Shown here one piece after another: positions 34,526 through 43,911 of a DNA stretch of 64,000 bases (position 1 is its first letter; each line of letters starts with the position of its first letter). Position numbers and translations under genes: made by a program. The stretch is from positions 62,001 through 126,000 of the forward strand of contig JAEZHI010000015.1 of the NCBI GenBank assembly GCA_023436885.1. The letters run 5' to 3'. The DNA comes from Pseudomonadota bacterium. Its GTDB lineage: Bacteria; Pseudomonadota; Alphaproteobacteria; Rhizobiales; Pleomorphomonadaceae. Under the pieces are notes generated by a model that was given only the letters and a program-made list of their open reading frames with translations, was not told the origin of the DNA and did no database searches.

Positions 34526-35215
34526 TCAGATCTCTTCCAGGAGATCGTCGTAGAACCGCTGCAGCCGGGCATGACGTTCGGCCGCCAGCTTTCGGCCTGT
34601 CGCCGTCTTGAACCCCTCGCAGAGCTTGAACAGCTTTGTCATGAAGTGATCGAGCGCGAAACGGCTGTCGTTGAGTGGCCGTTCTTCGGCCGACGGGTCA
34701 CCGGCATCATAAAGGTGGTTGTTGAGCCGACCGGCGACATAGAAGCAGCGGGCCGCCCCGATCATGCCGATGGCATCAAGCCGGTCGGCATCCTGCACGA
34801 TGCGAGCCTCGAGCGTCACGGGCTCGATCCCGCCCGAGAAGCTGTGTGCCTCGATGGCATGCGCCACCTTGTCCTGTCTCTCCTGTTCCCAACCGATGTC
34901 GGTGAGGATCTCACGCGCCCGTTGCGCCGACTTCCGGGATGCGAGAGGGCGTTCGGGTGAGTTCTTTTCGACGGCCACGCAATCGTGCAGCAACACGGCA
35001 GCTGCCAGAATCTCGGTATCGCCCCCCTCATTATCGGAAATGATGGTGGCATTCTTCCACACCCTTAACAGGTGGGAAAAATCGTGGCTACCGTCGGTGG
35101 CTCCAACACAGCCTCCCGAGTGAGGCAAAAGGAGGGAAGCCAGACGGTCGTGCGGAGAGAACAGCGAAAAGGTCAACAGCACTCTTCCGTTAGCGAAAGT
35201 TATAAAAAATAGCAT
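34526..35215 (-). CDS. HD domain phosphohydrolase
   Basis: 229 residues. The HD metal site is visible as GSHDFSHLLRVWKNA, AVLLHDCVA and a later aspartate in IVQDADRLDAIGMIG. This matches the YedJ/uncharacterised HD hydrolase group that acts on nucleotides or phosphate esters. The first ~25 residues are hydrophobic and not family-like, so translation may begin later, but no better start with a ribosome binding site is seen. AT-rich DNA lies upstream. Confidence 0.83.
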   Translation of the reverse strand: MLFFITFANGRVLLTFSLFSPHDRLASLLLPHSGGCVGATDGSHDFSHLLRVWKNATIISDNEGGDTEILAAAVLLHDCVAVEKNSPERPLASRKSAQRAREILTDIGWEQERQDKVAHAIEAHSFSGGIEPVTLEARIVQDADRLDAIGMIGAARCFYVAGRLNNHLYDAGDPSAEERPLNDSRFALDHFMTKLFKLCEGFKTATGRKLAAERHARLQRFYDDLLEEI

Positions 35216-35325
35216 ACGCCGAAAGTCTTATATGCCAAGCACTTTCATAAAATACATGCATAAAAACAAGCACATTTATGATCATAACGATTTAAGGTTA
35301 ACCGTCGCTTCCAGATCAAGAAACG

Positions 35326-35360
35326 AAAAGGCCGCCCGTGAAGACAGACGAGCAGCCCTT
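35326..35360 (-). terminator. Terminator of the glyS remnant
   Basis: On the minus strand AAGGGCTGCTCG pairs with CGGGCGGCCTT (two G-U pairs and one bulge) around a 10-base loop and is followed by TTTT. It lies directly after the frame of the glyS fragment, as the real glyS terminator does after glyS. Confidence 0.6.
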
Positions 35361-35552
35361 CTAGTCATAAATGACGAGATCTTGGCCGTCGATTTTCGGG
35401 GAGTCTGCTATTTGATAGTAGGCGTCGCGGAGCGTGGTCAGAAGATGGGACGGTTTGCCCGCACCTTCTCGGGCGGCGCTATTGACCAGAACGAACACGG
35501 CATCGGCCGACGCTCGCAACGCGACCTGTGCGCCTTCGTGGATATGCTGCAA
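35361..35552 (-). pseudogene. Decayed 3' end of a second glyS
   Basis: The 63-codon frame matches the last ~55 residues of GlyS encoded at 40504: LVNSAAREGAGKPSHLLTTL and RDAYYQIADSPKIDG against LVNDADEKVRANRLALLTVL and RDACHQVADFSKIEG. At DNA level 35421-35492 aligns with 40543-40614 and shares identical blocks of 12, 14 and 11 bases. Between the blocks an insertion and a deletion cancel out, so AREGAGKP is a shifted reading of DEKVRANR. The original stop is also lost. It has no start of its own. This is a gene relic, in the same orientation as intact glyS, with the organosulfur operon between the two. The rest of 35216-35738 is AT-rich DNA and promoter. Confidence 0.82.
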
Positions 35553-35738
35553 CCTAGCGGATGGGTGGTGGGGAGCAGGCCGGCTAAGGGAAAATACGTG
35601 CTGCAGCGCTCCTCACGGCCGGAAAGATCGTTCCGGACGGGCGCGCGTTTTCGATCAATATACTTAGATTATATACTAACTAACTTTATCATCTTTTCCA
35701 GATCCAGCGACCCGCCACGATCCGGAGAGACAGCCGCC

Positions 35739-36281
35739 ATGAATGTCGTGAGCCATCCCCTTCTGCCCGCACCTCTCCCGCCGATCCACGTCGACTCCGC
35801 CGCATTGAAGCGAGCGATGCGTAGCCTCGCCGGCGGCGTCTCGGTGATCACCGCTGGAGAGGGCGATCGGCGCACCGGGGCAACGGTGACATCGGCCCAT
35901 TCCTTCTCCATGGAACCACCCACGATGGTGGTGAGCCTCAACCTGTCATCATCGACTTGGCCGGTGGTGCGCGACTTCCGCCATTTCGCCGTCAACATCC
36001 TTGCACTGAACCAGCAGGCGATCGCCGATCGCTTTGCCGGACGCGGCGGCCTTAAAGGGCCCGAGCGCTATACCGGCGCCAATTGGACGACGTTGGAAAC
36101 CGGGGCGCCGCTGCTGGTGGACAGCCTCGCCGGCATCGACTGCGAGGTTGAGGACGTGATCGAGCGGCATAGCCACGCGCTGGTGTTCGGCCGTGTGCGG
36201 GCCGTGCTCGGCGAAGGCGGCGCCTGTCTCCTCTATGCCAATGGTGGCTACGGCGGCTTTGCCGCATCCGACGCCGTCTGA
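35739..36281 (+). CDS. Flavin reductase family protein
   Basis: 180 residues of the flavin reductase-like (DIM6/NTAB) fold. The pattern RAMRSLAGGVSVITAG, TSAHSFSMEPPTMVVSLN, FAVNILALNQQAIADRFAGR and LECEV-like DCEVEDVIERHSHALVFGRV is characteristic. It should supply reduced FMN to the monooxygenase encoded next. The frame extends far upstream (to 35232), but that part covers the glyS relic read in antisense. The ATG at 35739, with GGAGAGA upstream, is the real start. First gene of the cassette. Confidence 0.9.
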   Translation: MNVVSHPLLPAPLPPIHVDSAALKRAMRSLAGGVSVITAGEGDRRTGATVTSAHSFSMEPPTMVVSLNLSSSTWPVVRDFRHFAVNILALNQQAIADRFAGRGGLKGPERYTGANWTTLETGAPLLVDSLAGIDCEVEDVIERHSHALVFGRVRAVLGEGGACLLYANGGYGGFAASDAV

Positions 36282-36367
36282 GCCGATGACCAAATTCGAA
36301 CTGCCTTGTTAACCGGGCTGCCGACGCGGCGCGGAACCCTCTTCCCTTGCCTGAAAGGACGTTGCCC

Positions 36368-37720
36368 ATGACCCGCAAGATCCGTCTCGGTGCCTTTCTC
36401 CCCGGCGGCGGCCAGCATATTGCCGCCTGGCGCCATCCCGATCAGCCGCTCGACAGCGCGCTCAGTCTGGAGTTTCACAAGGATTTGGCCCGCACGGCCG
36501 AGCGCGGACTGTTCGACGCCTATTTCCTGGCGGACGGCCTCTCCATCGGCTTCACCGGATCGCGCGAGGGCGGCAACGCCAAGGCGGCGGGCTTCGAACC
36601 GGTGACGCTGTTCGCCGCCCTGAGCCAGGTGACGACGCACCTCGGCTTCATCGCCACCTCTTCAACCACCTATGAGGAGCCTTATACGACCGCCCGCAAG
36701 TTCGCCTCGCTCGACCTGATCAGCGGCGGTCGCGCCGGTTGGAACGTGGTGACTACCACCGGCGACGCCACGGCGCAGAATTTCAATCTCGATGTTCAGC
36801 TGCCGCATGCGACACGCTACGAGCGCGCTTCGGAGCATGTGGAGGTGGTGAAGGCGCTTTGGGACAGCTTCGAGGACGACGCCTTCGTGCGCGACCGCGA
36901 CAGCGGCGTCTTTTACGATCGCGACAAGCTGCACGAGACCAACCATGTCGGTACCCATTTCAAGGTGCGCGGACCGCTCAACGTGGCGCGTTCGCCGCAG
37001 GGCCATCCGGTGATCGTACAGGCCGGCCAGTCGGATGCAGGGCGCGATCTCGCCGCGGAGACGGCGGAAGTGATCTTCACCGCTCATCAGTCGATCGCCA
37101 CGGCGCAGGAATTCTACCGTGACATCAAGAGCCGCGCTGCGGCCAAGGGGCGCAACCCCGACCACGTGCTGGTCATGCCGGGCGTCGCGCCCTTCGTCGG
37201 CCGCACGCGGGAAGAGGCGCAGGAAAAATATGACCGCCTCACCAGTCTGATCCTCGAGGAAGACGGCGTCGGCCTGCTCAATGGATTGACCGGCGGCACG
37301 CTCGACCTCAGGGGCTTCAATCTGGATGGTCCGCTGCCACCAGTGCCACAAACCGAAGGCATGAAGAGCCGGCAGGCGCTGCTTCGCCAGATCGCCGACG
37401 AGCATAATTTCACGATCCGGCAGCTCTATCAGTGGGTTGCCACGGCGCGCGGTCATTACACCATCGTCGGCACGCCTGCCGACATTGCCGATCAGTTGCA
37501 GGTCTGGTTCGAGAACGAGGCGGCCGATGGTTTCAACATCCTGCCGCCCTGGCTGCCGACCGCGCTCGACGATTTCGTCGACTTGGTGATCCCGGAGCTG
37601 CAGCGGCGCGGCCTGTTCCGCACCGCCTACGAAGGCAAGACGCTGAGGCAGAATCTCGGCTTGCCCTACGCGGTCGATCGCTGGACCGCCGCCCGCAACG
37701 CTGCCGTCGCGGCCGAGTGA
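36368..37720 (+). CDS. NtaA/SnaA/DszA-type FMN monooxygenase
   Basis: 450 residues of the bacterial luciferase-like class. Typical blocks are RLGAFLPGGGQHIAAWRHP, FDAYFLADG, TTYEEPYTTARKFASLDLIS, GRAGWNVVTT and HPVIVQAGQSDAGRDLAAE. Relatives oxidise nitrilotriacetate, EDTA, dibenzothiophene sulfone, or cleave carbon-sulfur bonds. With an SsuABC-like importer and a flavin reductase in the same operon, desulfonation or oxidation of an organosulfur compound for sulfur supply is the best guess. AAGGA lies 8 bases before the ATG. Confidence 0.9.
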   Translation: MTRKIRLGAFLPGGGQHIAAWRHPDQPLDSALSLEFHKDLARTAERGLFDAYFLADGLSIGFTGSREGGNAKAAGFEPVTLFAALSQVTTHLGFIATSSTTYEEPYTTARKFASLDLISGGRAGWNVVTTTGDATAQNFNLDVQLPHATRYERASEHVEVVKALWDSFEDDAFVRDRDSGVFYDRDKLHETNHVGTHFKVRGPLNVARSPQGHPVIVQAGQSDAGRDLAAETAEVIFTAHQSIATAQEFYRDIKSRAAAKGRNPDHVLVMPGVAPFVGRTREEAQEKYDRLTSLILEEDGVGLLNGLTGGTLDLRGFNLDGPLPPVPQTEGMKSRQALLRQIADEHNFTIRQLYQWVATARGHYTIVGTPADIADQLQVWFENEAADGFNILPPWLPTALDDFVDLVIPELQRRGLFRTAYEGKTLRQNLGLPYAVDRWTAARNAAVAAE

Positions 37721-37745
37721 AATCCGCTACGAGGAGGGACTGACC

Positions 37746-38591
37746 ATGACTATCCAGGACGTGGATTCATCGCTGGCTCTCGGCGCGGACGGCGCCCGGC
37801 CGGCAAACACCGGAGCCATAGTCCGCAAGGCGCTCAAGCTCGTCGGCAACCTCGCCACCCGCTTCGGCGTGCTCATCGCCTTTGCCTTGCTCTGGGAATA
37901 CGGCGGCCGGCTCGGTTTTCTGAACTCGGCCGTCATCCCGCCGCTCAGCGACGTGATCTGGGCTCTCCAAGACGGGCTTATCAGCGGGCCGCTTAAGGAA
38001 GATCTCGGCATCAGCCTGACGCGCGCCGGCATCGCCTTCGGCGCGGCAGCGGCGGTCGGCATCCCGCTCGGCCTCGTCATGGGCCAGTTGCCCACCATCG
38101 AGAAGCTGATCGACCCGCTGCTGCAGCTGTTCCGTCAAACCTCGGCACTGGCTCTCTATCCTGTGTTCATCCTACTGCTCGGCCTCGGCGAGACGTCCAA
38201 GATCTTCGTCATCTTCTGGGCGTCGCTGTTCCCGATCCTGCTCGCCACCATCGGCGGGGTGCAGGAAGTGGACGGCAAGCTGATCGAAATGGCGCGCGTC
38301 TACGGTGCCCGCCGCCTCACCATCTTCCGCCGCGTGGTGCTGCCGGGCGCGGTGCCGCAGATCTTCGTCGGCCTGCGCCTGTCGGCCACCACGGCGCTGT
38401 TGATGCTCATCGCTGCAGAGATGATCGGCGCCAACCACGGCGTCGGTTTTCAGGTGATGAATGCCCAGTACAATTTCCAGATCCCCCTGATGTTAGCCTC
38501 GATCGTGCTGCTGGCCCTGCTGGGGCTTGCCGCCAACTACGCCATCCTCGGCCTGCAGCGGCGCCTATGCCGATGGAATGCCGCGGCGTGA
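37746..38591 (+). CDS. ABC permease, sulfonate/taurine type (SsuC-like)
   Basis: 281 residues with about six membrane spans. The coupling loop VDGKLIEMARVYGARRLTIFRRVVLPGAVPQIF has the EMARVYGA..L..F..V.LP pattern of SsuC and TauC. Only one permease gene is present, so the channel is a homodimer. It lies 25 bases after the monooxygenase. Confidence 0.9.
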   Translation: MTIQDVDSSLALGADGARPANTGAIVRKALKLVGNLATRFGVLIAFALLWEYGGRLGFLNSAVIPPLSDVIWALQDGLISGPLKEDLGISLTRAGIAFGAAAAVGIPLGLVMGQLPTIEKLIDPLLQLFRQTSALALYPVFILLLGLGETSKIFVIFWASLFPILLATIGGVQEVDGKLIEMARVYGARRLTIFRRVVLPGAVPQIFVGLRLSATTALLMLIAAEMIGANHGVGFQVMNAQYNFQIPLMLASIVLLALLGLAANYAILGLQRRLCRWNAAA

Positions 38592-38634
38592 CATTCGCCG
38601 GCCCTTCGTCAGCTCTCAATCCAAGGAAACCACC

Positions 38635-39630
38635 ATGACCGCCATCTTCCGTCACGTCGGCCTGCCGCTCGCCCTTGCCGGCGGCCTCACCCTCGGGGCC
38701 TCCGCCTTGACTGCTCAGGCCGAGGAGGTGACCATTCGTTATCTCGCCAGCCAGGGCGGCATCTCGCCGCATGAGCTCGCCGACTATCTCGGCTACTACA
38801 AGGATGCCGGCATCAAGCTCGATCGCGTCGGCTACGCCAAGGGCGGGCCGGAGTCGCTGTTCGCGCTGGCCTCCGGCAGCGTGGAACTCGGCAGCGCCGC
38901 GACGCCGGCCGTTCTGAATTCCATCGCCAGCGGCAACGACTTCGTGGCCGCCTATCCTTCCAATGGCGTCAACGCCACGGTGAAGAGCACCTTCTATGTG
39001 CTCGACGACAGTCCGATCCACGACATCAAGGATCTGACCGGCAAGACCATCGCCATCAACACGCTCGGTGCCCATCTCGACTACACCGTGCGCGAAGCCT
39101 TCCATAAGTCCGGCCTGCCGGAGACCTCGGCCAACCTTATCACCGTGCCCGGCCCGCAGCTCGAACAGACGCTGCGTTCCAAGCAGGTGGACGTGGCCGC
39201 CATCGGCTACTGGCAGCAGACCTTCGGCGGCGCACTGCTCAAGACCGGCGGCGTGCGCCCGATCTTCACCGACCAGGAAGTGCTCGGCGACATTGCTGGC
39301 GGCTTCATCGTGTTGCGCCGCGATTTCATTGCTGCCCACCCTGACACGGCGGCTGCCTTCGTCGATGGTGCTGCCAAGGCTTCCGACTGGGCCAATGCCC
39401 ATCCTGATGAGGCCCGCGCCACGCTGGCTACCATCCTGAAGTCCCGTGGCGAGAACCCGGAGATCGCACAGTATTGGCAGGGCTTCGGCCTGCGCGCTGG
39501 CGCGGCCACCGAGCCGCATGACCTGACCTTCTGGATCGACACGCTGGAACGCGGCGGCAAGATCCCCAAGGGCAAGCTGAAGGTCGAGGACATCCTGTTC
39601 AATACCAAGATCAAGACCGCCGCCAAGTAA
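38635..39630 (+). CDS. ABC substrate-binding protein, sulfonate-type (SsuA-like)
   Basis: 331 residues. A signal peptide ends near ALTAQA-E. The mature protein has TIRYLASQGGISPHELADYL, GYYKDAGIKLDRVGYAKGGP and ASGSVELGSAATPAVLN, as in SsuA/TauA-type receptors. The ligand is probably a sulfonate or related organosulfur compound but cannot be told from sequence. AAGGAAACCACC precedes the ATG. Confidence 0.9.
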   Translation: MTAIFRHVGLPLALAGGLTLGASALTAQAEEVTIRYLASQGGISPHELADYLGYYKDAGIKLDRVGYAKGGPESLFALASGSVELGSAATPAVLNSIASGNDFVAAYPSNGVNATVKSTFYVLDDSPIHDIKDLTGKTIAINTLGAHLDYTVREAFHKSGLPETSANLITVPGPQLEQTLRSKQVDVAAIGYWQQTFGGALLKTGGVRPIFTDQEVLGDIAGGFIVLRRDFIAAHPDTAAAFVDGAAKASDWANAHPDEARATLATILKSRGENPEIAQYWQGFGLRAGAATEPHDLTFWIDTLERGGKIPKGKLKVEDILFNTKIKTAAK

Positions 39631-39661
39631 CGGTCTGCCGCAAGCAAAGGAACGTCCCGTC

Positions 39662-40429
39662 ATGTCCGCAACGCAAGCTGTGCGCGGTGAGGTGTCGATC
39701 CGCCGCCTCGCCAAGGCCTTCACACTCAACGATCGTCGCTTCGACGTTCTGAAGGGGCTGAACCTCGACATACGCTCCGGTGAGTGTCTGGCCATCGTCG
39801 GCGCCAGCGGCTCGGGCAAGACAACGCTCCTGCGCATCCTAGCAGGCCTTGAGCGGGCTGACGCTGGCGAGGTGGATATCGATGGCCGCCCAGTGGATGG
39901 CGTTGGGGCCGAGCGGGCGGTGATCTTCCAGGAGCCGCGCCTGTTGCCCTGGCTCACGGTGGAAGAAAATGTCGCCTTCGGCCTCGACATCCGGGGTTGG
40001 TCGAAGGGCCGGGCGAAGGCGGAGGCGCGGCACTATATCGAGCTGGTTGGTCTCGCCGACTTCGCCGATGCCTATCCGCGCCAGCTATCCGGCGGCATGG
40101 CCCAGCGCGTCGGCATCGCCCGAGCACTGACGGTCAAGCCGGAAATCCTGCTGCTCGACGAACCACTCGGTGCGCTCGACGCCATGACCAAGATAACCAT
40201 GCAGCAGGAACTTTCCCGCATCTGGCGTGAGGAAAAGGTGACGATGATTCTCGTCACCCACGACCTCGAAGAGGCGATCTACCTCGCCGACCGGGTGCTG
40301 GTGCTGCCGAAGATCAAGAGCCAGCCGCCCCGCCTCATCGACGTCAACCTTCCTCGCCCGCGCGAGCGCAGCAGCGCAGATTTCGTGGCGCTGCGCGAGG
40401 AGCTGCTGGCGGAGTTCGGCTTGCATTGA
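39662..40429 (+). CDS. ABC ATP-binding protein (SsuB-like)
   Basis: 255 residues. Walker A is GASGSGKTTLLRIL, the signature LSGGMAQRVGIARAL, Walker B ILLLDEPLGALD and the H-loop VTHDLEEAIYLADRV. It drives the SsuC-like permease. It is the last gene of the five-gene cassette and ends 20 bases before the shared terminator with glyS. Confidence 0.92.
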   Translation: MSATQAVRGEVSIRRLAKAFTLNDRRFDVLKGLNLDIRSGECLAIVGASGSGKTTLLRILAGLERADAGEVDIDGRPVDGVGAERAVIFQEPRLLPWLTVEENVAFGLDIRGWSKGRAKAEARHYIELVGLADFADAYPRQLSGGMAQRVGIARALTVKPEILLLDEPLGALDAMTKITMQQELSRIWREEKVTMILVTHDLEEAIYLADRVLVLPKIKSQPPRLIDVNLPRPRERSSADFVALREELLAEFGLH

Positions 40430-40448
40430 CGCTGGCAAAGCCAAATGA

Positions 40449-40483
40449 AAAAGCCGTCCGCCAACATAAGGCGGACGGCTTTT
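40449..40483. terminator. Bidirectional terminator, ABC operon and glyS
   Basis: A perfect 14-bp stem (40449-40462 with 40470-40483, AAAAGCCGTCCGCC and complement) around a 7-base loop, with T-rich tails on both strands. It ends the cassette from the left and glyS from the right. Confidence 0.9.
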
Positions 40484-40503
40484 CTGTCGGAAGCGATGCT
40501 GGC

Positions 40504-42747
40504 TCAGCCTTCAATCTTCGAGAAGTCGGCCACTTGGTGGCAGGCGTCGCGGAGGACGGTGAGGAGAGCGAGGCGGTTCGCCCGCACCTTCTCGTCGGCG
40601 TCGTTGACCAGAACCTTTTCAAAGAAAGCGTCGACCGGCGCGCGCAGCGTGGCCAGCGCCTTCATGGCACCTTCGAAGTCCTCGGCCGCGACGGCGTCGT
40701 GAGCGGTCCTGGCGGCCGTTTCGATGGCGGCGGCCAGCGCCTTCTCTTCGGCTTCCTTGAACAGGCTGGCGTCGACGGAGGCGGCAACAGCCGTGCCCTT
40801 CTTTTCCTCGGCCTTCAGGATGTTGGCGGCGCGCTTGTAGCCGGCCAGAAGGTTCTTGCCGTCGTCGGTGGCGAGCAGGGCACCCAGCGCCTCGACGCGC
40901 TTGACGATCAACAGCAGGTCGTCCTGACCGCCGAGGGCGAACACGGCGTCGACCAGATCGAAGCGGGTGCCCTGTTCGCGGAGCTGCACCTTGAGGCGGT
41001 CGGCAAAGAAGTTCAGGAGGTCGGGCAGGGCCAGAGCGATTTTGCGTGCCTGTTCTTTGAACTCGGTTCCGAAGCTCCCCGCTTGGTCCTCGCTCATCTG
41101 CTCCAGCATCTTATCGAGGAATTCTTTGCGAATATTGGACCCAGGAACTGCGCCCTCAATGGAGTCCGCAAGTTCTAAAGCTATGTTGCCGCCTTTCAAG
41201 GTCAGCTGCTTTACCAACTCTTCGCCTGCTGTCCTCGATACAATTTCCCAGAGCGGCAGCCTTACTTCATTCTCCAGCACAATCCTAATCACGCCGAGGG
41301 CGGCACGGCGCAGCGCGAACGGGTCCTTGCTGCCCGTTGGCTTCTCGTCGATCGCCCAGAAGCCAACAAGGGTGTCGAGCTTGTCGGCCAGAGCCACGGC
41401 AATGGAGACCGGCGCCGACGGTGCGCGGTCTGACGGGCCCTGCGGTTTCCAATGCTCCTCGATGGCGGCAGCAACGGCCGCATCCTCGCCGGCATGGGCG
41501 GCATAGTAGCGACCCATCAAGCCCTGAACCTCGGGGAACTCGCCGACAACACCGGTCAAGAGGTCTGCCTTGGCGAGCAAGGCGGCACGAGCGGCCTTGT
41601 CGGCATCGGCGCCAACCAGCGGCGCGATTTCGCGGGCGAGCGCCACGATGCGGCGTACGCGGTCGCCTTGGCTGCCGAGCTTCTCATGGAAGGTGATGCC
41701 TTCGAGCTTGGGCACCAGCGTCTCGAGCGGAATGGCGAGATCGCCGTCCCAGAAGAACTTGGCGTCCGACAGGCGGGCGCGGATAACGCGCTCGTTGCCG
41801 GCGATGATGGTGGCGCCGCCGTCGGTCGCCGCCATGTTGGACGTCAGGATGAAGCGGTTGGCGAGGCGTCCGGTTTTCGGATCCTTCAGCACGAAACACT
41901 TCTGGTTGGCGCGGATGGTGGCGCGGATCACTTCGTCCGGCACGTCGAGGAAAGCGGCGTCAAAGGTGCCCATCAGCACGACCGGCCATTCGACCAGACC
42001 GGCCACTTCATGCAGCAGTCCTTCGTCCTCGACCAGTTCCAGGCCAGCGGCAAAGGCGAGATTGCGGGCATCGGTGAGAATGATGTCGCGTCGGCGCGCC
42101 GGATCGAGCACCACCTTGGCCTTTTCGAGCTTCTCGACATAGTCGGCGAAGCGCCGCACCTTGATCGCGTCGGGCGCCAGGAAGCGGTGGCCGTAGGTGG
42201 TGTTGCCCGAGCGGATGCCGTCCACCTCGAAGTCGATGACCACGGGCTCCTCGGTCTCCGGACCGAAGGTGCAGACGATCGAATGCAGCGGCCGCACCCA
42301 GCGGAGCGTGCCGGAGCCCCAGCGCTGCGACTTCGGCCAGGGGAAGCTGCGGATGACCGAGGGGATGAGCTCGGCGATGATCGCCTCGGCGGCTCGGCCC
42401 GGCTTGACGAGGTCGGCCACGTAGAAGTCGCCCTTCTTCGGATCGGAGACGACACGTGCCTTGGCGATGTCGTCGAGCCCTGCACCGCGCAGGAAGCCCT
42501 GGATGGCGCCGGCCGGCGCGTCGGTGCGCGGGCCCTTCTTCTCTTCGCGGATATCGGGCGAGCGGGTGGTGAGCCCGTGGATGGTCAGCGCCAGGCGGCG
42601 CGGCGTCGCGAAGGCGCCGGCGCTTTCGTAGGTCAGACCTGCTTCCACCAGACCGTTCGTCACCAGACCCTTGAGATCGTCGGCGGCCTTCGCCTGCATG
42701 CGGGCGGGGATCTCTTCGGAGAAGAGTTCGATGAGAAGATCGGGCAT
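40504..42747 (-). CDS. glyS: Glycyl-tRNA synthetase, beta subunit
   Basis: 747 residues. The start LLIELFSEEIPARMQ is the family hallmark. The central part has RPLHSIVCTFG and the HD-like GVVEFP-type block (LLTGVVGEFPEVQGLMGRYY). The C-terminal anticodon-binding region ends ALLTVLRDACHQVADFSKIEG. With the alpha subunit GlyQ it charges tRNA-Gly. The ATG at 42747 with GAGGACC upstream was chosen. glyQ, usually close by in rhizobia, is not upstream here. Bases 40543-40614 are the counterpart of the relic at 35361-35552. Confidence 0.96.
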   Translation of the reverse strand: MPDLLIELFSEEIPARMQAKAADDLKGLVTNGLVEAGLTYESAGAFATPRRLALTIHGLTTRSPDIREEKKGPRTDAPAGAIQGFLRGAGLDDIAKARVVSDPKKGDFYVADLVKPGRAAEAIIAELIPSVIRSFPWPKSQRWGSGTLRWVRPLHSIVCTFGPETEEPVVIDFEVDGIRSGNTTYGHRFLAPDAIKVRRFADYVEKLEKAKVVLDPARRRDIILTDARNLAFAAGLELVEDEGLLHEVAGLVEWPVVLMGTFDAAFLDVPDEVIRATIRANQKCFVLKDPKTGRLANRFILTSNMAATDGGATIIAGNERVIRARLSDAKFFWDGDLAIPLETLVPKLEGITFHEKLGSQGDRVRRIVALAREIAPLVGADADKAARAALLAKADLLTGVVGEFPEVQGLMGRYYAAHAGEDAAVAAAIEEHWKPQGPSDRAPSAPVSIAVALADKLDTLVGFWAIDEKPTGSKDPFALRRAALGVIRIVLENEVRLPLWEIVSRTAGEELVKQLTLKGGNIALELADSIEGAVPGSNIRKEFLDKMLEQMSEDQAGSFGTEFKEQARKIALALPDLLNFFADRLKVQLREQGTRFDLVDAVFALGGQDDLLLIVKRVEALGALLATDDGKNLLAGYKRAANILKAEEKKGTAVAASVDASLFKEAEEKALAAAIETAARTAHDAVAAEDFEGAMKALATLRAPVDAFFEKVLVNDADEKVRANRLALLTVLRDACHQVADFSKIEG

Positions 42748-42909
42748 GGTGGTCCTCAGGTCTCCCGGCCTCGTGCCGGTCGTCTTGGAATGCTGCGTCT
42801 GATTAGTCGGTTCGGGGAAAAATGTCATCCCCGAATAGACACACCGAAAGACGGAAGAGCGCGGGAGAGTGACGCCGCCAGTCGAATAAACCGCCCGGAG
42901 CGGGGGCCG

Positions 42910-43881
42910 TCAGCTCAAGGAGCGGATCGCGTCCTTGTAGGCGCGGACGAGGCCCTCGTAATCGGCGTCGGCGGCGACCAGCTTGGAGGGATGGCCGTCC
43001 CAGGCATTGGGGCCGAAGACGTGGCCGTCGAGCTTCTGGATCGACTGGCCGATGGCGATGCCCTCGGTCACCACGCGGACCGATCCCGAGCGCATGGTGA
43101 AGAGCTCGGGCGCCACCAGATAGGCAGCCGCCGCAACGTCATGCAGGCAGCAGCCGTTCACTTGTTGCGCGCGCAGATAGAGAGCCTCGTAGCCGCGCGA
43201 AATGTCCCAGAGAAACTGGCCAGCCGGACCGCTCTCGGCAAGCTCGGCGGCATCCGCGGTCGAGGCGATGCAATGGCTGGTGACGTCGAGGCCGATGGCG
43301 GCAACCGGCCATTCGGCGGTGAAGACGATGTCGGCCGCATGTGGATCGTTGTGCACGTTGGCTTCGGCGACCGGCGTGACATTGCCGCGCTTGCCGCCCC
43401 AGGCGAAGGCGCCGCCCATGATCACCACGTCCTTGACCAGCCCGGCAATGCCGGGATCGCGCTGCAGCGCTATAGCCAGATTGGTCAGCGGAGCGACGGC
43501 GAGGATCGTCACCTTGCCCGGATTGGCGCGGACGATCTCGATGATCCGGTCCGCAGCCTCGCCCTGGGCCGGCTCGGCAGAGAAGCCGTCGATCATGCCG
43601 GCATCGCCAAGACCGTCGTGACCGTGGACGAATGTCGGAGCGGGATGGCGCTTGATGGTGAGGGGCTTGGTGGCGCCGGCATAAACAGGCACATCGATGC
43701 CGAAGCGCTGCGTCAGATAGAGGGCGTTGCGAGTGGTGACGTCGGTCTCCGCGTTGCCGAACACGGTGGTGATGGCCACGAGTTCAAGGCTCGGCTGCGC
43801 CTTGAGAAACAACAGCGCCATGGCATCGTCGATCCCCGGGTCGGTGTCGAAGATGACGAGAGACTTTTCCTCGGCGGCCAT
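42910..43881 (-). CDS. Nucleoside hydrolase (IUNH family)
   Basis: 323 residues. The calcium and ribose site DTDPGIDDAMAL is near the N-terminus, and the central block VVIMGGAFAWGGKRGNVTPVAEANVHNDPHAA-type motif carries the conserved N and D. It splits nucleosides to base and ribose. A histidine in the C-terminal part (CCLHDVAAAAYL) fits the inosine-uridine group. It follows the TrpF-like gene by 30 bases in the same direction. The 162-base gap to glyS shows only a weak hairpin. Confidence 0.92.
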   Translation of the reverse strand: MAAEEKSLVIFDTDPGIDDAMALLFLKAQPSLELVAITTVFGNAETDVTTRNALYLTQRFGIDVPVYAGATKPLTIKRHPAPTFVHGHDGLGDAGMIDGFSAEPAQGEAADRIIEIVRANPGKVTILAVAPLTNLAIALQRDPGIAGLVKDVVIMGGAFAWGGKRGNVTPVAEANVHNDPHAADIVFTAEWPVAAIGLDVTSHCIASTADAAELAESGPAGQFLWDISRGYEALYLRAQQVNGCCLHDVAAAAYLVAPELFTMRSGSVRVVTEGIAIGQSIQKLDGHVFGPNAWDGHPSKLVAADADYEGLVRAYKDAIRSLS

Positions 43882-43911
43882 ACTCAGTTCCCTTTCAGCA
43901 GCACGCTGGCA

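Noticed and set aside
35232..35738. N-terminal extension of the flavin reductase by 169 residues
   Set aside because: The extension reads the glyS relic in antisense and has no domain; the ATG at 35739 has a ribosome binding site and fits the family length.
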